Source: Flavobacteriales bacterium
GTDB taxonomy: Bacteria; Bacteroidota; Bacteroidia; Flavobacteriales_D; Cryomorphaceae
Direction of reading: 5' to 3'
Assembly: GCA_007125175.1 (NCBI GenBank)
Contig: SLDS01000221.1
Coordinates: 1 to 33,413 of the forward strand
DNA length: 33,413 nucleotides
This document shows positions 1 to 6,614 of this stretch, piece after piece. The translations under genes were made by a program, and so were the position numbers. A model generated the notes under the pieces. It had not been told where the DNA came from, did not search any database, and was given only the letters and a program-made list of their open reading frames with translations. Each line of letters begins with the position of its first letter. Position 1 is the first letter of the stretch.

Positions 1-981
1 ACGGCCCAGCAGGTCGACTATTCGGCACTGCCCTCTTATGGCTTGATCGTATTGCTGGAGCTGCGTGAAATACCCGGCGGACTGAGCGAAGAGCTGCGGG
101 CCTTTGTGGAAGGCGGTGGTAGCCTATGGCTCATCCCCTCGGCCGATGTGAAGCCTTCCGGCTACGATGCCTTCATGACGGCCTTTGGGCTGCCCGCGCT
201 GGGCGAGATGCAGCGCAGCGATGAGCGCGTGCGGGAGGTCAATGTGGAGCATCCGCTCTACCGAGGGATTTTTGAGAGCATCCCAAAAAACATGGATCTG
301 CCGGCCGTGCGGCGCTATTACTCCTTTCCGGATGCGCGCATACCCGGGGCCGATGCCTTGATGAGCATGGGCGGTGGGCGCCACTTTCTAAGCGCTTACA
401 AGAAGGGCCGTGGCAGGCTCTATTTCCTCAAAACATCCCTGGACAGCGAGTCCGGCAATTTTGCCCGCCATGCCCTCTTTGTAGCCAGCGCCCTGCGCAT
501 GGCAGAGTTGAGCAAGGCCACCGAATTGCGCAGCATCGCACTCGATGAACAAGCGAGCTTCTCCATACCGGCTTTTACTGCGCTGAGTGCGCAAAATCTC
601 ACATTGCGCGACCGCCGGGGCCAGATTGAACTGATACCGATCGCCCGGCAGCGGGATGGACGCTACATCATCACACCGGGCCCGGCCGTGCGCGAGGCAG
701 CCATCTACCGCCTCTATCACGAGGATGAGGCCATCTCGGCCGTGGGCATCAACTACGCCCGCGAGGAGAGCGATGTACGCTCCTACAGCTCTGCTGAGCT
801 CGCAGAACTCGCCAAGCTCACAGGCATGCGCACAATACAGGTATTCGACGGTAGCAGCGAGCGACTCGACCGCGAATTGATGCGCGCCACGCAGGGGCAA
901 GGCCTCTGGAGGTATTGCCTCTTGCTGCTGCTCTTGTTTTTGTTGATTGAAGGCTTACTTTTGAGATTATGGAAGGCGTGA
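1..981 (+). CDS. BatA-like membrane protein, C-terminal part (5' truncated)
   Basis: The reading frame is open to the first base of the window, so the start lies upstream; the TTG at 43 and later internal starts are not likely to be genuine. About 326 residues are visible. Most form a soluble alpha/beta domain with segments such as VEGGGSLWLIP and KGRGRLYFLKTSLD, followed by a C-terminal membrane helix made almost wholly of Leu (residues encoded at about 900-970) with a basic end, LLRLWKA. This matches the C-terminal half of the Bacteroidota BatA-domain (aerotolerance regulator N-terminal domain) proteins, which have a von Willebrand/GATase-like periplasmic region and a last transmembrane helix. 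That family is often followed by a dihydroorotase homologue, as here, where the stop overlaps the next start by 13 bp. The defining N-terminal BatA helices are not in view, so the family call rests on the C-terminus and the context. Function is unknown beyond a membrane location. Confidence 0.6.
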   Translation, partial: TAQQVDYSALPSYGLIVLLELREIPGGLSEELRAFVEGGGSLWLIPSADVKPSGYDAFMTAFGLPALGEMQRSDERVREVNVEHPLYRGIFESIPKNMDLPAVRRYYSFPDARIPGADALMSMGGGRHFLSAYKKGRGRLYFLKTSLDSESGNFARHALFVASALRMAELSKATELRSIALDEQASFSIPAFTALSAQNLTLRDRRGQIELIPIARQRDGRYIITPGPAVREAAIYRLYHEDEAISAVGINYAREESDVRSYSSAELAELAKLTGMRTIQVFDGSSERLDRELMRATQGQGLWRYCLLLLLLFLLIEGLLLRLWKA

Positions 982-2252
982 AAGGCGATTTGCACATCGT
1001 ACAAGCTAGGATTGTACACCAAGGCCATCCACTCAATGGTCAGCTGAGCGACATGCTGATCGTGGATGGGCGCATTGCAGAAATGGGCCAAAAGCTCGAT
1101 TCCAAAGGTGCCCGACGCATCGAGGCCAAAGGCCTCTGTGTTTCCATAGGCTGGATGGACATGCGGGCCAACTTCCGGGATCCAGGCGATGAGCACAAGG
1201 AAAACCTCGAGAGCGGTATCCGGGCTGCCGCAGCCGGTGGATTTACGGCAGTGGCACTCTCGCCCGCTACAGAGCCCATCATCGACAACAAAGGTGCCGT
1301 GAGTTACCTGCTCAGCAAAGGTCGCGAAGGCATCCTTGATGTATACCCCATTGGCGCACTGAGCAAGGGCATGCATGGGAAGAGTCTTTCGGAAATGTAC
1401 GACATGTACCGCGCCGGTGCCCTCGCCTTCGGTGATGACAAGCGCAGCCTCACAGAGTCGGGCATGTTGCAGCGCGCACTGCTCTACACCAAGAGCTTCA
1501 ATGCCCGGATATTGCACTTCCCCTTCGATGCGGGTCTTGCGCCCAATGGGCAAATGCACGAAGGGGAGTTCAGCACCCGGCTCGGCCTCAAGGGTATTCC
1601 GGGTATCGCTGAGGAGATGGTGGTAGACCGCGACCTCGCCATTTTGGGCTACACCGGAGGCAAGCTGCATTTGGGGCCGCTCAGCTCGGCCCATTCGGTA
1701 CAGCGCATCGCCGAGGCGCGCAGCAGTGGCATGGACGTGAGCTGCGATGTGGGTGTGGCCCATCTCGCCTATACAGATACCAAGATTGGCAACTTTGACA
1801 GCCAATACAAGCTCATGCCACCCCTGCGCGATGCCTCCAATCGGGATGCCCTGATAGCAGCGCTGGCCGAGGGCAAGATAGATGTGATCAGCTCCGACCA
1901 CAGCCCTGCTGATGAGGAAGAGAAAAAATTGGAATTTGACTATGCCGCTTTTGGTACGGCGGGTATTCAATCCTTCTTCCCCCTGCTCTACACGAGCTGC
2001 GGTCATCTCCTTCCTCTAGAGGCCCTTGTAGCCCGCTTCAGTACTGCCCCTCGCCGACTTTGCGGGATCGAGCTTCCGCAAATTGAAATCGGTGAAGAGG
2101 CCAATCTCACCCTCTTTTCCATTGAGGAGGAGAGCGACTTCTCTCAGCAAGCCTGCTATAGCCGCGCCTACAATTTTGCCGAAAGGCAGCAAAAGCTAAA
2201 GGGAAAAGTGATCGGAGTGGTCAAGTCGGCTTATTTACTTGGTGATCAGTAG
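969..2252 (+). CDS. Dihydroorotase-like protein lacking metal ligands (probable pseudoenzyme)
   Basis: A 427-residue amidohydrolase-fold protein that aligns along its length with class I dihydroorotase (pyrimidine synthesis). The catalytic positions are changed. The usual HxHxRxPG is R66-A-N68-F-R-D-P-G, the substrate Asn of PNTxP is Ala (SPATEP), the HCED histidine falls on Phe184, the second His of HxxHxST falls on Pro237, and DHAPH reads DHSPAD at 310-315. The aspartates near 156 and at 310 and the fold signature MHEGEFSTRLGL remain. Such inactive homologues are known as non-catalytic partners of aspartate transcarbamoylase in some bacteria. Whether this one has that role is inference. The gene overlaps its upstream neighbour: the start is ATG 969 (13-bp overlap) or GTG 978, which would give the common 4-bp GTGA overlap. 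Its 3' end faces the next gene with only 12 bp between. A catalytically competent-looking paralogue lies at 30195-31538. Confidence 0.85.
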   Translation: MEGVKGDLHIVQARIVHQGHPLNGQLSDMLIVDGRIAEMGQKLDSKGARRIEAKGLCVSIGWMDMRANFRDPGDEHKENLESGIRAAAAGGFTAVALSPATEPIIDNKGAVSYLLSKGREGILDVYPIGALSKGMHGKSLSEMYDMYRAGALAFGDDKRSLTESGMLQRALLYTKSFNARILHFPFDAGLAPNGQMHEGEFSTRLGLKGIPGIAEEMVVDRDLAILGYTGGKLHLGPLSSAHSVQRIAEARSSGMDVSCDVGVAHLAYTDTKIGNFDSQYKLMPPLRDASNRDALIAALAEGKIDVISSDHSPADEEEKKLEFDYAAFGTAGIQSFFPLLYTSCGHLLPLEALVARFSTAPRRLCGIELPQIEIGEEANLTLFSIEEESDFSQQACYSRAYNFAERQQKLKGKVIGVVKSAYLLGDQ

Positions 2253-2264
2253 GTTTTTGAGCGT

Positions 2265-3032
2265 TCAGCAGCTCACTTGCAACCCGTCGTAGGCGATCTC
2301 TACGCCTTCCGGCAAAAGGCGACTCACATCGGCGTGAGGCCCCATGAGATGCGAAATATGGGTGAAGAAAGCCCTGCCCGGATTGAGCGCCTCGACCAGC
2401 TCCAGTGCCTGATCCAAATTGAGGTGGGAGATGTGCTCCTGCCTCCGCAAAGCATTTACAACCAACACATCAAGACCCATCAACTTCTCCATTTCTTCGG
2501 GAGCAATGGTCTTGGCATCGGTGAGATAGGCCAGATTGCCCACGCGAAATCCCAGCACAGGCATCTTGTAGTGCATCACCTCCACAGGCTGTATATCGAT
2601 GCCCTGCACCCAAAAAGATTCGCCGGAAGCAATCGTGTGCAGCTTGACCTCGGGCACTCCCGGATATTTGAAATCACTGAACACATAGTGGTACTCGCGG
2701 TGGAGGGCTTCCTGCACAGCCTCAGTGGCATAGATCTCCATGGCCTTCTTGTGCTTGAAATTGTAGGGGCGAATGTCGTCGAGCCCTGCGATGTGGTCTT
2801 TGTGCTCATGGGTGAAAAGTACTGCATCCACCCTATCCACCTGAGCGCGCAGCATTTGTTGGCGAAAGTCGGGCCCGGTATCGATCACAAACACCCTATC
2901 CCCTACTTCGAGCAGAGCCGATGTGCGCAAGCGCTTGTCTCTGTGATCATCCGACCGACATACCTCACAAGAACATCCTATCACCGGCACCCCTTGAGAG
3001 GTGCCCGTACCCAAAAAAGTGAGCCGAATCAT
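2265..3032 (-). CDS. PhnP-like metallo-beta-lactamase-fold hydrolase
   Basis: A 255-residue MBL-fold protein of the PhnP/RNase Z-like group. It begins MIRLTFLGTGTSQGVPVIGC, has the metal motif H75-E-H77-K-D79-H80, and carries C20-x-C22-x-x-C25, as in the extra structural zinc site of PhnP phosphodiesterase. Later metal ligands are in VEVMHYKMPVLGF, LTDAKTI and HISHL. PhnP hydrolyses cyclic phosphodiesters in phosphonate degradation. No other phn gene is here, so the substrate is open; in Bacteroidota this subfamily is a widespread orphan hydrolase, probably cytoplasmic. The start is taken as ATG 3032. The earlier in-frame TTG at 3041 lies inside the promoter box at 3039-3046 and would not be transcribed from it. 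That leaves almost no leader, so the mRNA may be nearly leaderless. It converges with the dihydroorotase-like gene and diverges from the gene at 3149. Confidence 0.85.
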   Translation of the reverse strand: MIRLTFLGTGTSQGVPVIGCSCEVCRSDDHRDKRLRTSALLEVGDRVFVIDTGPDFRQQMLRAQVDRVDAVLFTHEHKDHIAGLDDIRPYNFKHKKAMEIYATEAVQEALHREYHYVFSDFKYPGVPEVKLHTIASGESFWVQGIDIQPVEVMHYKMPVLGFRVGNLAYLTDAKTIAPEEMEKLMGLDVLVVNALRRQEHISHLNLDQALELVEALNPGRAFFTHISHLMGPHADVSRLLPEGVEIAYDGLQVSC

Positions 3033-3038
3033 CGCCCG

Positions 3039-3046
3039 CAAAAGTA
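3039..3046 (-). promoter_or_regulatory. -7 promoter box for the MBL hydrolase
   Basis: TACTTTTG on the minus strand fits the Bacteroidota -7 consensus TAnnTTTG. Its 3' end is 6 bp before the ATG at 3032, which puts the transcription start almost at the start codon. No clear -33 TTG was found at the usual distance. Confidence 0.5.
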
Positions 3047-3095
3047 CAGTATTTTCGCGGCCCTCACTTATTGTTAAAAAGGCCGAATTGCTTAG

Positions 3096-3114
3096 GGCCT
3101 TTCTACCAAAGGCC
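3096..3114. promoter_or_regulatory. 19-bp operator-like palindrome between divergent promoters
   Basis: GGCCTTT, a 5-bp spacer (CTACC) and AAAGGCC form a perfect 7-bp inverted repeat. A third half-site AAAGGCC lies upstream at 3078-3084. The palindrome ends 1 bp before the candidate -7 box at 3116 and so occupies the -33 region of the rightward gene, a typical place for a repressor or activator site. No regulator gene is next to it. Its regulatory role is inferred. Confidence 0.35.
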
Positions 3115-3115
3115 G

Positions 3116-3123
3116 TAACTTCG
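3116..3123 (+). promoter_or_regulatory. Weak -7 box for the gene at 3149
   Basis: TAACTTCG differs by one base from TAnnTTTG and is followed by CC, like several other boxes in this window. It lies 25 bp before the GTG start at 3149. Confidence 0.35.
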
Positions 3124-3148
3124 CCTTGCTCATCAATGCAGATACACA

Positions 3149-4636
3149 GTGGAAAGGGTCATACTCTCTTCGAAACAAAAAGCTTTACGCATCAATTTAG
3201 ATCCTTCCATTTACGGCACCTTTGCCGAGATCGGTGCAGGACAGGAAGTAGTGCGTCACTTCTTTCGCTCAGGCGGAGCCTCGGGCACCATCGCTAAGGC
3301 CATGTCGGCTTACGACAAGGACTTCAGCGATGCCATATACGGCCCGGAAGAAAAAAACCGCTATGTATGTGAGCCCAGGCTCTACAAGATGGTCAATCAC
3401 GAGTACAAACTGATCGAAGACCGTCTAGACCGCAGCAAACACCCTTCCAAAAAGTTTTTTGCCTATGCCAATACGGTGGCAACCATCGATTTTCACAAGC
3501 GCTACCAAGGCCATGGATGGATGGGGGTGAAATTCCAGACCAGTGCCGAAAAGGAGCCCAATGAAATCATCCTGCACGTGCAGCTGCATGAAAATGAAGC
3601 TTCCCTGCAGCAAGAAACCACCGGAGTACTGGGGGTGAACATGATCTACGGATGCTACTTCTACTACCAAAATCCGAGAGAATACCTCCAATCCCTCTAC
3701 GACAATCTCAGCCGCGACCAAATCGAGATCGACATGATTTCCATGAGCGGGCCCGACTTTGAGAAGGTGGATAACCGCTTGCTCAGCTTGGCATTGGTAA
3801 AAAATGGCATGACCGATGCCGTGATCTTTAGCCCTGACGGGAAAAACCTGCAGCCCGCTGACTTGCTCTACAAGAAAAATATTCTCGCCATTCGCGGAAG
3901 CTTCCGGCCGGTGACCAAGGTCAATATCGACATGATCATCAATGGCTACAACAAGTTTGTAACCGAAAAGCGGGTGGATTCTGAAAAGCTTCAGGTACTC
4001 TTTGAGATCACTCTGAACAACCTCAGGGCCGAGGGCGATATCGATGAGCAGGACTTCCTGGATCGTGCCGACATCCTTTGCTCCCTGGGTCAAACGGTGC
4101 TCATCAGTAATTATCAGGAGTACTATAAGTTGATACAGTATTTCAGCACCTTCACCAAGAATAGGATGGGCCTGATCATGGGTATCAACAACATGGTGGA
4201 GCTCTTCAATGAAAAATACTACCGCGACCTCAATGGCGGTATACTTGAGGCTTTTGGTATTCTTTTCACCCGCGATCTAAAGGTATACCTCTACCCCTCT
4301 CACGGTGACGAAGCCAAAAAAGACCTCATCAATAGCCGCAATTTGCCCGTGCATCCGAGGCTGCGCCCTCTCTATGATTACCTCATTGACAATGGCCGCA
4401 TCGTGGATCTGGACGACTTTGATCCGGAGGTGCTCGACATCCACAGCCGCGAGGTGCTGCGCATGATCAAAAAAGGAGAATCCGGCTGGGAAAAAATGGT
4501 GCCCAACTACGTGGATGTGATGATCAAAAAAGACCGCCTCTTCGGATACCATCCCGACAATGCCGCTCAGGAAGCTGAACGCAAAAAAGAGGAGAAGGAA
4601 AAGGAAGAGGTGAGCGACAAGGCTGAGAAGGGATAA
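3149..4636 (+). CDS. Conserved protein of unknown function (495 aa)
   Basis: The protein opens with a strongly conserved-looking block, ALRINLDPSIYGTFAEIGAG, followed by QEVVRHFF and SGTIAKAMSAYDKDFSDAIYG. I recall close relatives in many Bacteroidota and some other phyla, annotated inconsistently (for example as TonB-dependent receptor, which this sequence does not support). There is no signal peptide and no beta-barrel character, so it is probably cytoplasmic. The middle is mixed alpha/beta with no catalytic motif I can name. The last ~30 residues are a Lys/Glu-rich tail (AERKKEEKEKEE), likely a flexible or helical extension. The start is GTG 3149; no in-frame ATG lies between it and the promoter, and the ATG at 3136 is out of frame. 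It diverges from the MBL hydrolase and ends at the repeat island. Function not assigned. Confidence 0.8.
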   Translation: MERVILSSKQKALRINLDPSIYGTFAEIGAGQEVVRHFFRSGGASGTIAKAMSAYDKDFSDAIYGPEEKNRYVCEPRLYKMVNHEYKLIEDRLDRSKHPSKKFFAYANTVATIDFHKRYQGHGWMGVKFQTSAEKEPNEIILHVQLHENEASLQQETTGVLGVNMIYGCYFYYQNPREYLQSLYDNLSRDQIEIDMISMSGPDFEKVDNRLLSLALVKNGMTDAVIFSPDGKNLQPADLLYKKNILAIRGSFRPVTKVNIDMIINGYNKFVTEKRVDSEKLQVLFEITLNNLRAEGDIDEQDFLDRADILCSLGQTVLISNYQEYYKLIQYFSTFTKNRMGLIMGINNMVELFNEKYYRDLNGGILEAFGILFTRDLKVYLYPSHGDEAKKDLINSRNLPVHPRLRPLYDYLIDNGRIVDLDDFDPEVLDIHSREVLRMIKKGESGWEKMVPNYVDVMIKKDRLFGYHPDNAAQEAERKKEEKEKEEVSDKAEKG

Positions 4637-4794
4637 GCTATTTGCCAGTCAAAATTTGTTTTTGTTGTGCTGCAAGTCCGGAAGATGGGCTCATGCAATA
4701 AGAGCTGGCAAACACCCGCCCAGCCCGTTTGGGATGTGAGGCATCTCTGATTGAGGAATAATCACAATCTAGGAATTCCTTAGTGACCTTTCTG
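4637..4794. other. Intergenic spacer before the repeat island
   Basis: No gene, promoter or terminator is evident. The only structure seen is an 8-bp inverted repeat, TTTGCCAG (4641-4648) and CTGGCAAA (4705-4712), separated by 56 bp. That is too short and too widely spaced to interpret. Confidence 0.4.
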
Positions 4795-5500
4795 AATGTG
4801 GCGAACACCGAGGTCGCTTCGCTCCTTTTTTAGCCACTAAAGACACCAAAGCACACGAAATACACGAAATACACGAAAGAAAATTGGTGTAGTGCGTGTT
4901 GACTGGTGGAAGCCCAAACCCTTGTCGCTTCGCTCCTTTTATTAGCCACTAAAGACACGAAAGCACACGAAAGACACGAAATACACGAAAGAAAAATTGG
5001 TGTAGTGCGTGTTGACTGGTGGAAGCCCAAACCCTTGTCGCTTCGCTCCTTTTTTTAGCCACTAAAGACACGAAAGCACACGAAAGACACGAAAGACACG
5101 AAATACACGAAAGAAAATTGGTGTAGTGCGTGTTGATTGGTGGAAGCCCAAACCCGTGGTCGCTTCGCTCCTTTTTTTAGCCACTAAAGACACGAAAGCA
5201 CACGAAAGACACGAAATACACGAAATACACGAAAGAAAATTGGTGTAGTGCGTGTTGACTGGTGGAAGCCCAAACCCGAGGTCGCTTCGCTCCTTTTTTT
5301 AGCCACTAAAGACACCCATGCACACGAAAGAAAATTAGTGTAATTCGTGTGCTTTCGTGTAATTAGTGGCAGCCTCTATGAGCGTAGCGAACATCTTCTC
5401 GCTTCGTTACTTTTTTTAGCCACTCAGGACACTAAAGCATACGAAAAAAATCAATGGTCATTCGTGGCCAACCTTCTGAGCGTAGCGAAAATTTGCTTCC
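4795..5500. repeat. Tandem array of ~111-122 bp degenerate palindromic repeats (island 1, left)
   Basis: About six units, each opening with GTCGCTTCGCTCC, at 4813, 4924, 5037, 5159, 5281 and (degenerate) 5398. Spacings are 111, 113, 122, 122 and 117 bp. Each unit then has a T-run, GCCACTAAAG and one to five copies of a 9-bp motif (g/t)ACACGAAA. Two subtypes occur. Type A (first four) ends GTGTAGTGCGTGTTGACTGG and then AAGCCCAAACCC. Type B (5281 unit) is palindromic: GCCACTAA at 5302-5309 pairs with TTAGTGGC at 5363-5370, and GCACACGAA at 5320-5328 with TTCGTGTGC at 5344-5352. It is followed by GAGCGTAGCGAAC, near-complementary to the unit's first bases. Short minus-strand frames through the array are artefacts of the repetition. 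Confidence 0.9.
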
Positions 5501-5530
5501 AATACCCCCATACTGAAACTCTTTTATCGA

Positions 5531-5538
5531 TATATTTG
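5531..5538 (+). promoter_or_regulatory. -7 promoter box for the GxxExxY gene
   Basis: TATATTTG is an exact TAnnTTTG match, 19 bp before the ATG at 5558. It lies outside the repeat units, in the short unique stretch between the array and the gene. Confidence 0.5.
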
Positions 5539-5557
5539 ACTTTCAAAAACTTCTACT

Positions 5558-5932
5558 ATGACTGAGCTCCTCTACAAAGAAGAATGCTACAAGATTATCG
5601 GAAAGTGCTATGAAGTGCACCGAGAGATGGGCATTGGGTTTCTCGAAATCGTTTACAAGGATGCGCTGGAATATGAGTTCAAGAGAGCGGGTATTCCTTT
5701 TGAACGGGAAAAAGAATACACCGTCAATTACAAAGGAATCACGTTGCCCCGAAAGTTCTATGCCGACTTTGTTGTATTCGATAAGATAATCCTCGAAGCA
5801 AAATGCGTATCAAGCATCCCCGAAGCGTTCATTGCGCAGTGCTTGAATTACCTTAAGGTTTCTGGCAACCGGATTGCTTTGCTCGTTAACTTCGGTGAGT
5901 TAAGCCTATTTCATCGACGAATTGTGTTTTAG
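5558..5932 (+). CDS. GxxExxY family protein (PDDEXK-like nuclease fold)
   Basis: A 124-residue protein carrying the family signature G-F-L-E-I-V-Y (GxxExxY) near residue 30, after YKIIGKCYEVHREMG. A candidate PDDEXK active site follows: Asp in FYADFVV, then E-A-K in IILEAKC, and a Gln/Lys helix in AQCLNYLKVSG. The length is normal for this family (about 120-130 residues), so it appears intact. The biochemical role of the family is not established; the nuclease assignment rests on fold similarity. The gene has its own promoter-like box and stands alone between two halves of a repeat island, with the same repeat type on both sides. It looks richer in AT than its neighbours, which together with the repeats suggests acquired or mobile DNA. 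No signal peptide or membrane segment is visible. Confidence 0.85.
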   Translation: MTELLYKEECYKIIGKCYEVHREMGIGFLEIVYKDALEYEFKRAGIPFEREKEYTVNYKGITLPRKFYADFVVFDKIILEAKCVSSIPEAFIAQCLNYLKVSGNRIALLVNFGELSLFHRRIVF

Positions 5933-5970
5933 AGACTTGTCTTGGACTGCCCTGAGGGGATGGTAGGCCT

Positions 5971-6565
5971 TTGCTCTTTTTTTAGCCACTAAAGACACTA
6001 AAGCAAACGAAAGACACGAAAGAAATTAGTGTAATTCGTGGCCATTCGTGTAATTAGTGGCAACCTGTAGGAGCGTAGCGAATACCGAGGTCGCTTCGCT
6101 CCATTTTTTTAGCCACTAAGGACACCAAAGCACACGAAAGACACGAAAGAAAATTGGTGTAGTGCGTGTTGACTGGTGGAAGCCCAAACCCGTGGTCGAT
6201 TCGCTCCTTTTTTTAGCCACTAAAGACACGAAAGCACACGAAAGAAAAATTAGTGTAATTCGTGGCCATTCGTGTAATTCGTGGCAACCTATATGAGCGT
6301 AGCGAACACCATACTCGCCTTGCATTTTTTTAAGCCGCTGAGGGCGCTAACCCACTCAAAATAAAATTAGTGCAATTCGTGGCCATTTGTGTAATTCCTG
6401 CCCGACTTCCCAAGGGCCTTTTCTTCCGCAGGCGGGCGTGGCAACCCCTATGAGCGTAGCGAACATCATCTCGCTTCGCTTCTTTTTTAGCCACTAAGGA
6501 CACGAAAAAAATTGGTGTGGCTGGTGTTGACTCGTGGCCAACTTGCTGAGCGCAGCGAACGATAT
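5971..6565. repeat. Degenerate palindromic repeats (island 1, right)
   Basis: This continues the family found at 4795-5500, on the other side of the GxxExxY gene, with about five units of mixed type. The first is a type B unit: GCCACTAA at 5985-5992 pairs with TTAGTGGC at 6054-6061. It is followed by GAGCGTAGCGAA running into GGTCGCTTCGCTCC at about 6071-6102, itself a small hairpin. A type A unit follows (from about 6090), then further type B units that decay towards 6565, where only GAGCGCAGCGAAC is left. One unit carries a 41-bp insertion (6397-6437). No credible gene lies in this stretch. Confidence 0.88.
6397..6437. repeat. 41-bp foreign insertion inside a repeat unit
   Basis: Other type B units read ...TGTAATTCGTGGCAACC without a break. 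Here 41 bp interrupt that sequence after GTAATT. The inserted stretch is GC-rich, starts CCTGCCCG and ends GCAGGCGGGC, so its ends form short inverted pairs (CCTGC/GCAGG and GCCCG/CGGGC). It looks like a different small palindromic element inserted into the first one. Whether it recurs elsewhere in the genome cannot be told from this window. Confidence 0.5.
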
Positions 6566-6614
6566 CTCTTCACGCGTTCAGATAGCTACGAGCCGCATTT
6601 CAACTTGAGGCTGC

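Noticed and set aside
783-2006. A 407-residue open frame on the minus strand
   Set aside because: It lies wholly opposite the dihydroorotase-like gene and BatA-like end, shows no family motif, and arises from codon bias of the real frame.
2259-2276. TGAGC/GCTCA hairpin between the convergent dihydroorotase-like and MBL genes
   Set aside because: The stem is only 5 bp with no T-run on the 3' side in either direction, so it is not a convincing terminator.
4641-4712. TTTGCCAG/CTGGCAAA inverted repeat as a possible attachment site or ncRNA
   Set aside because: Two 8-bp arms 56 bp apart are expected by chance at this length, and there is no integrase or conserved structure.
4830-5030. Short minus-strand frames in the repeat islands
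   Set aside because: The same peptide pattern recurs in each repeat unit and at the second island, with no start signal, so they are by-products of the repeated DNA.
4813-5400. CRISPR-like regular spacing
   Set aside because: Whole ~115-bp units are similar end to end. There is no alternation of a constant repeat with unique spacers, and no cas gene is present.
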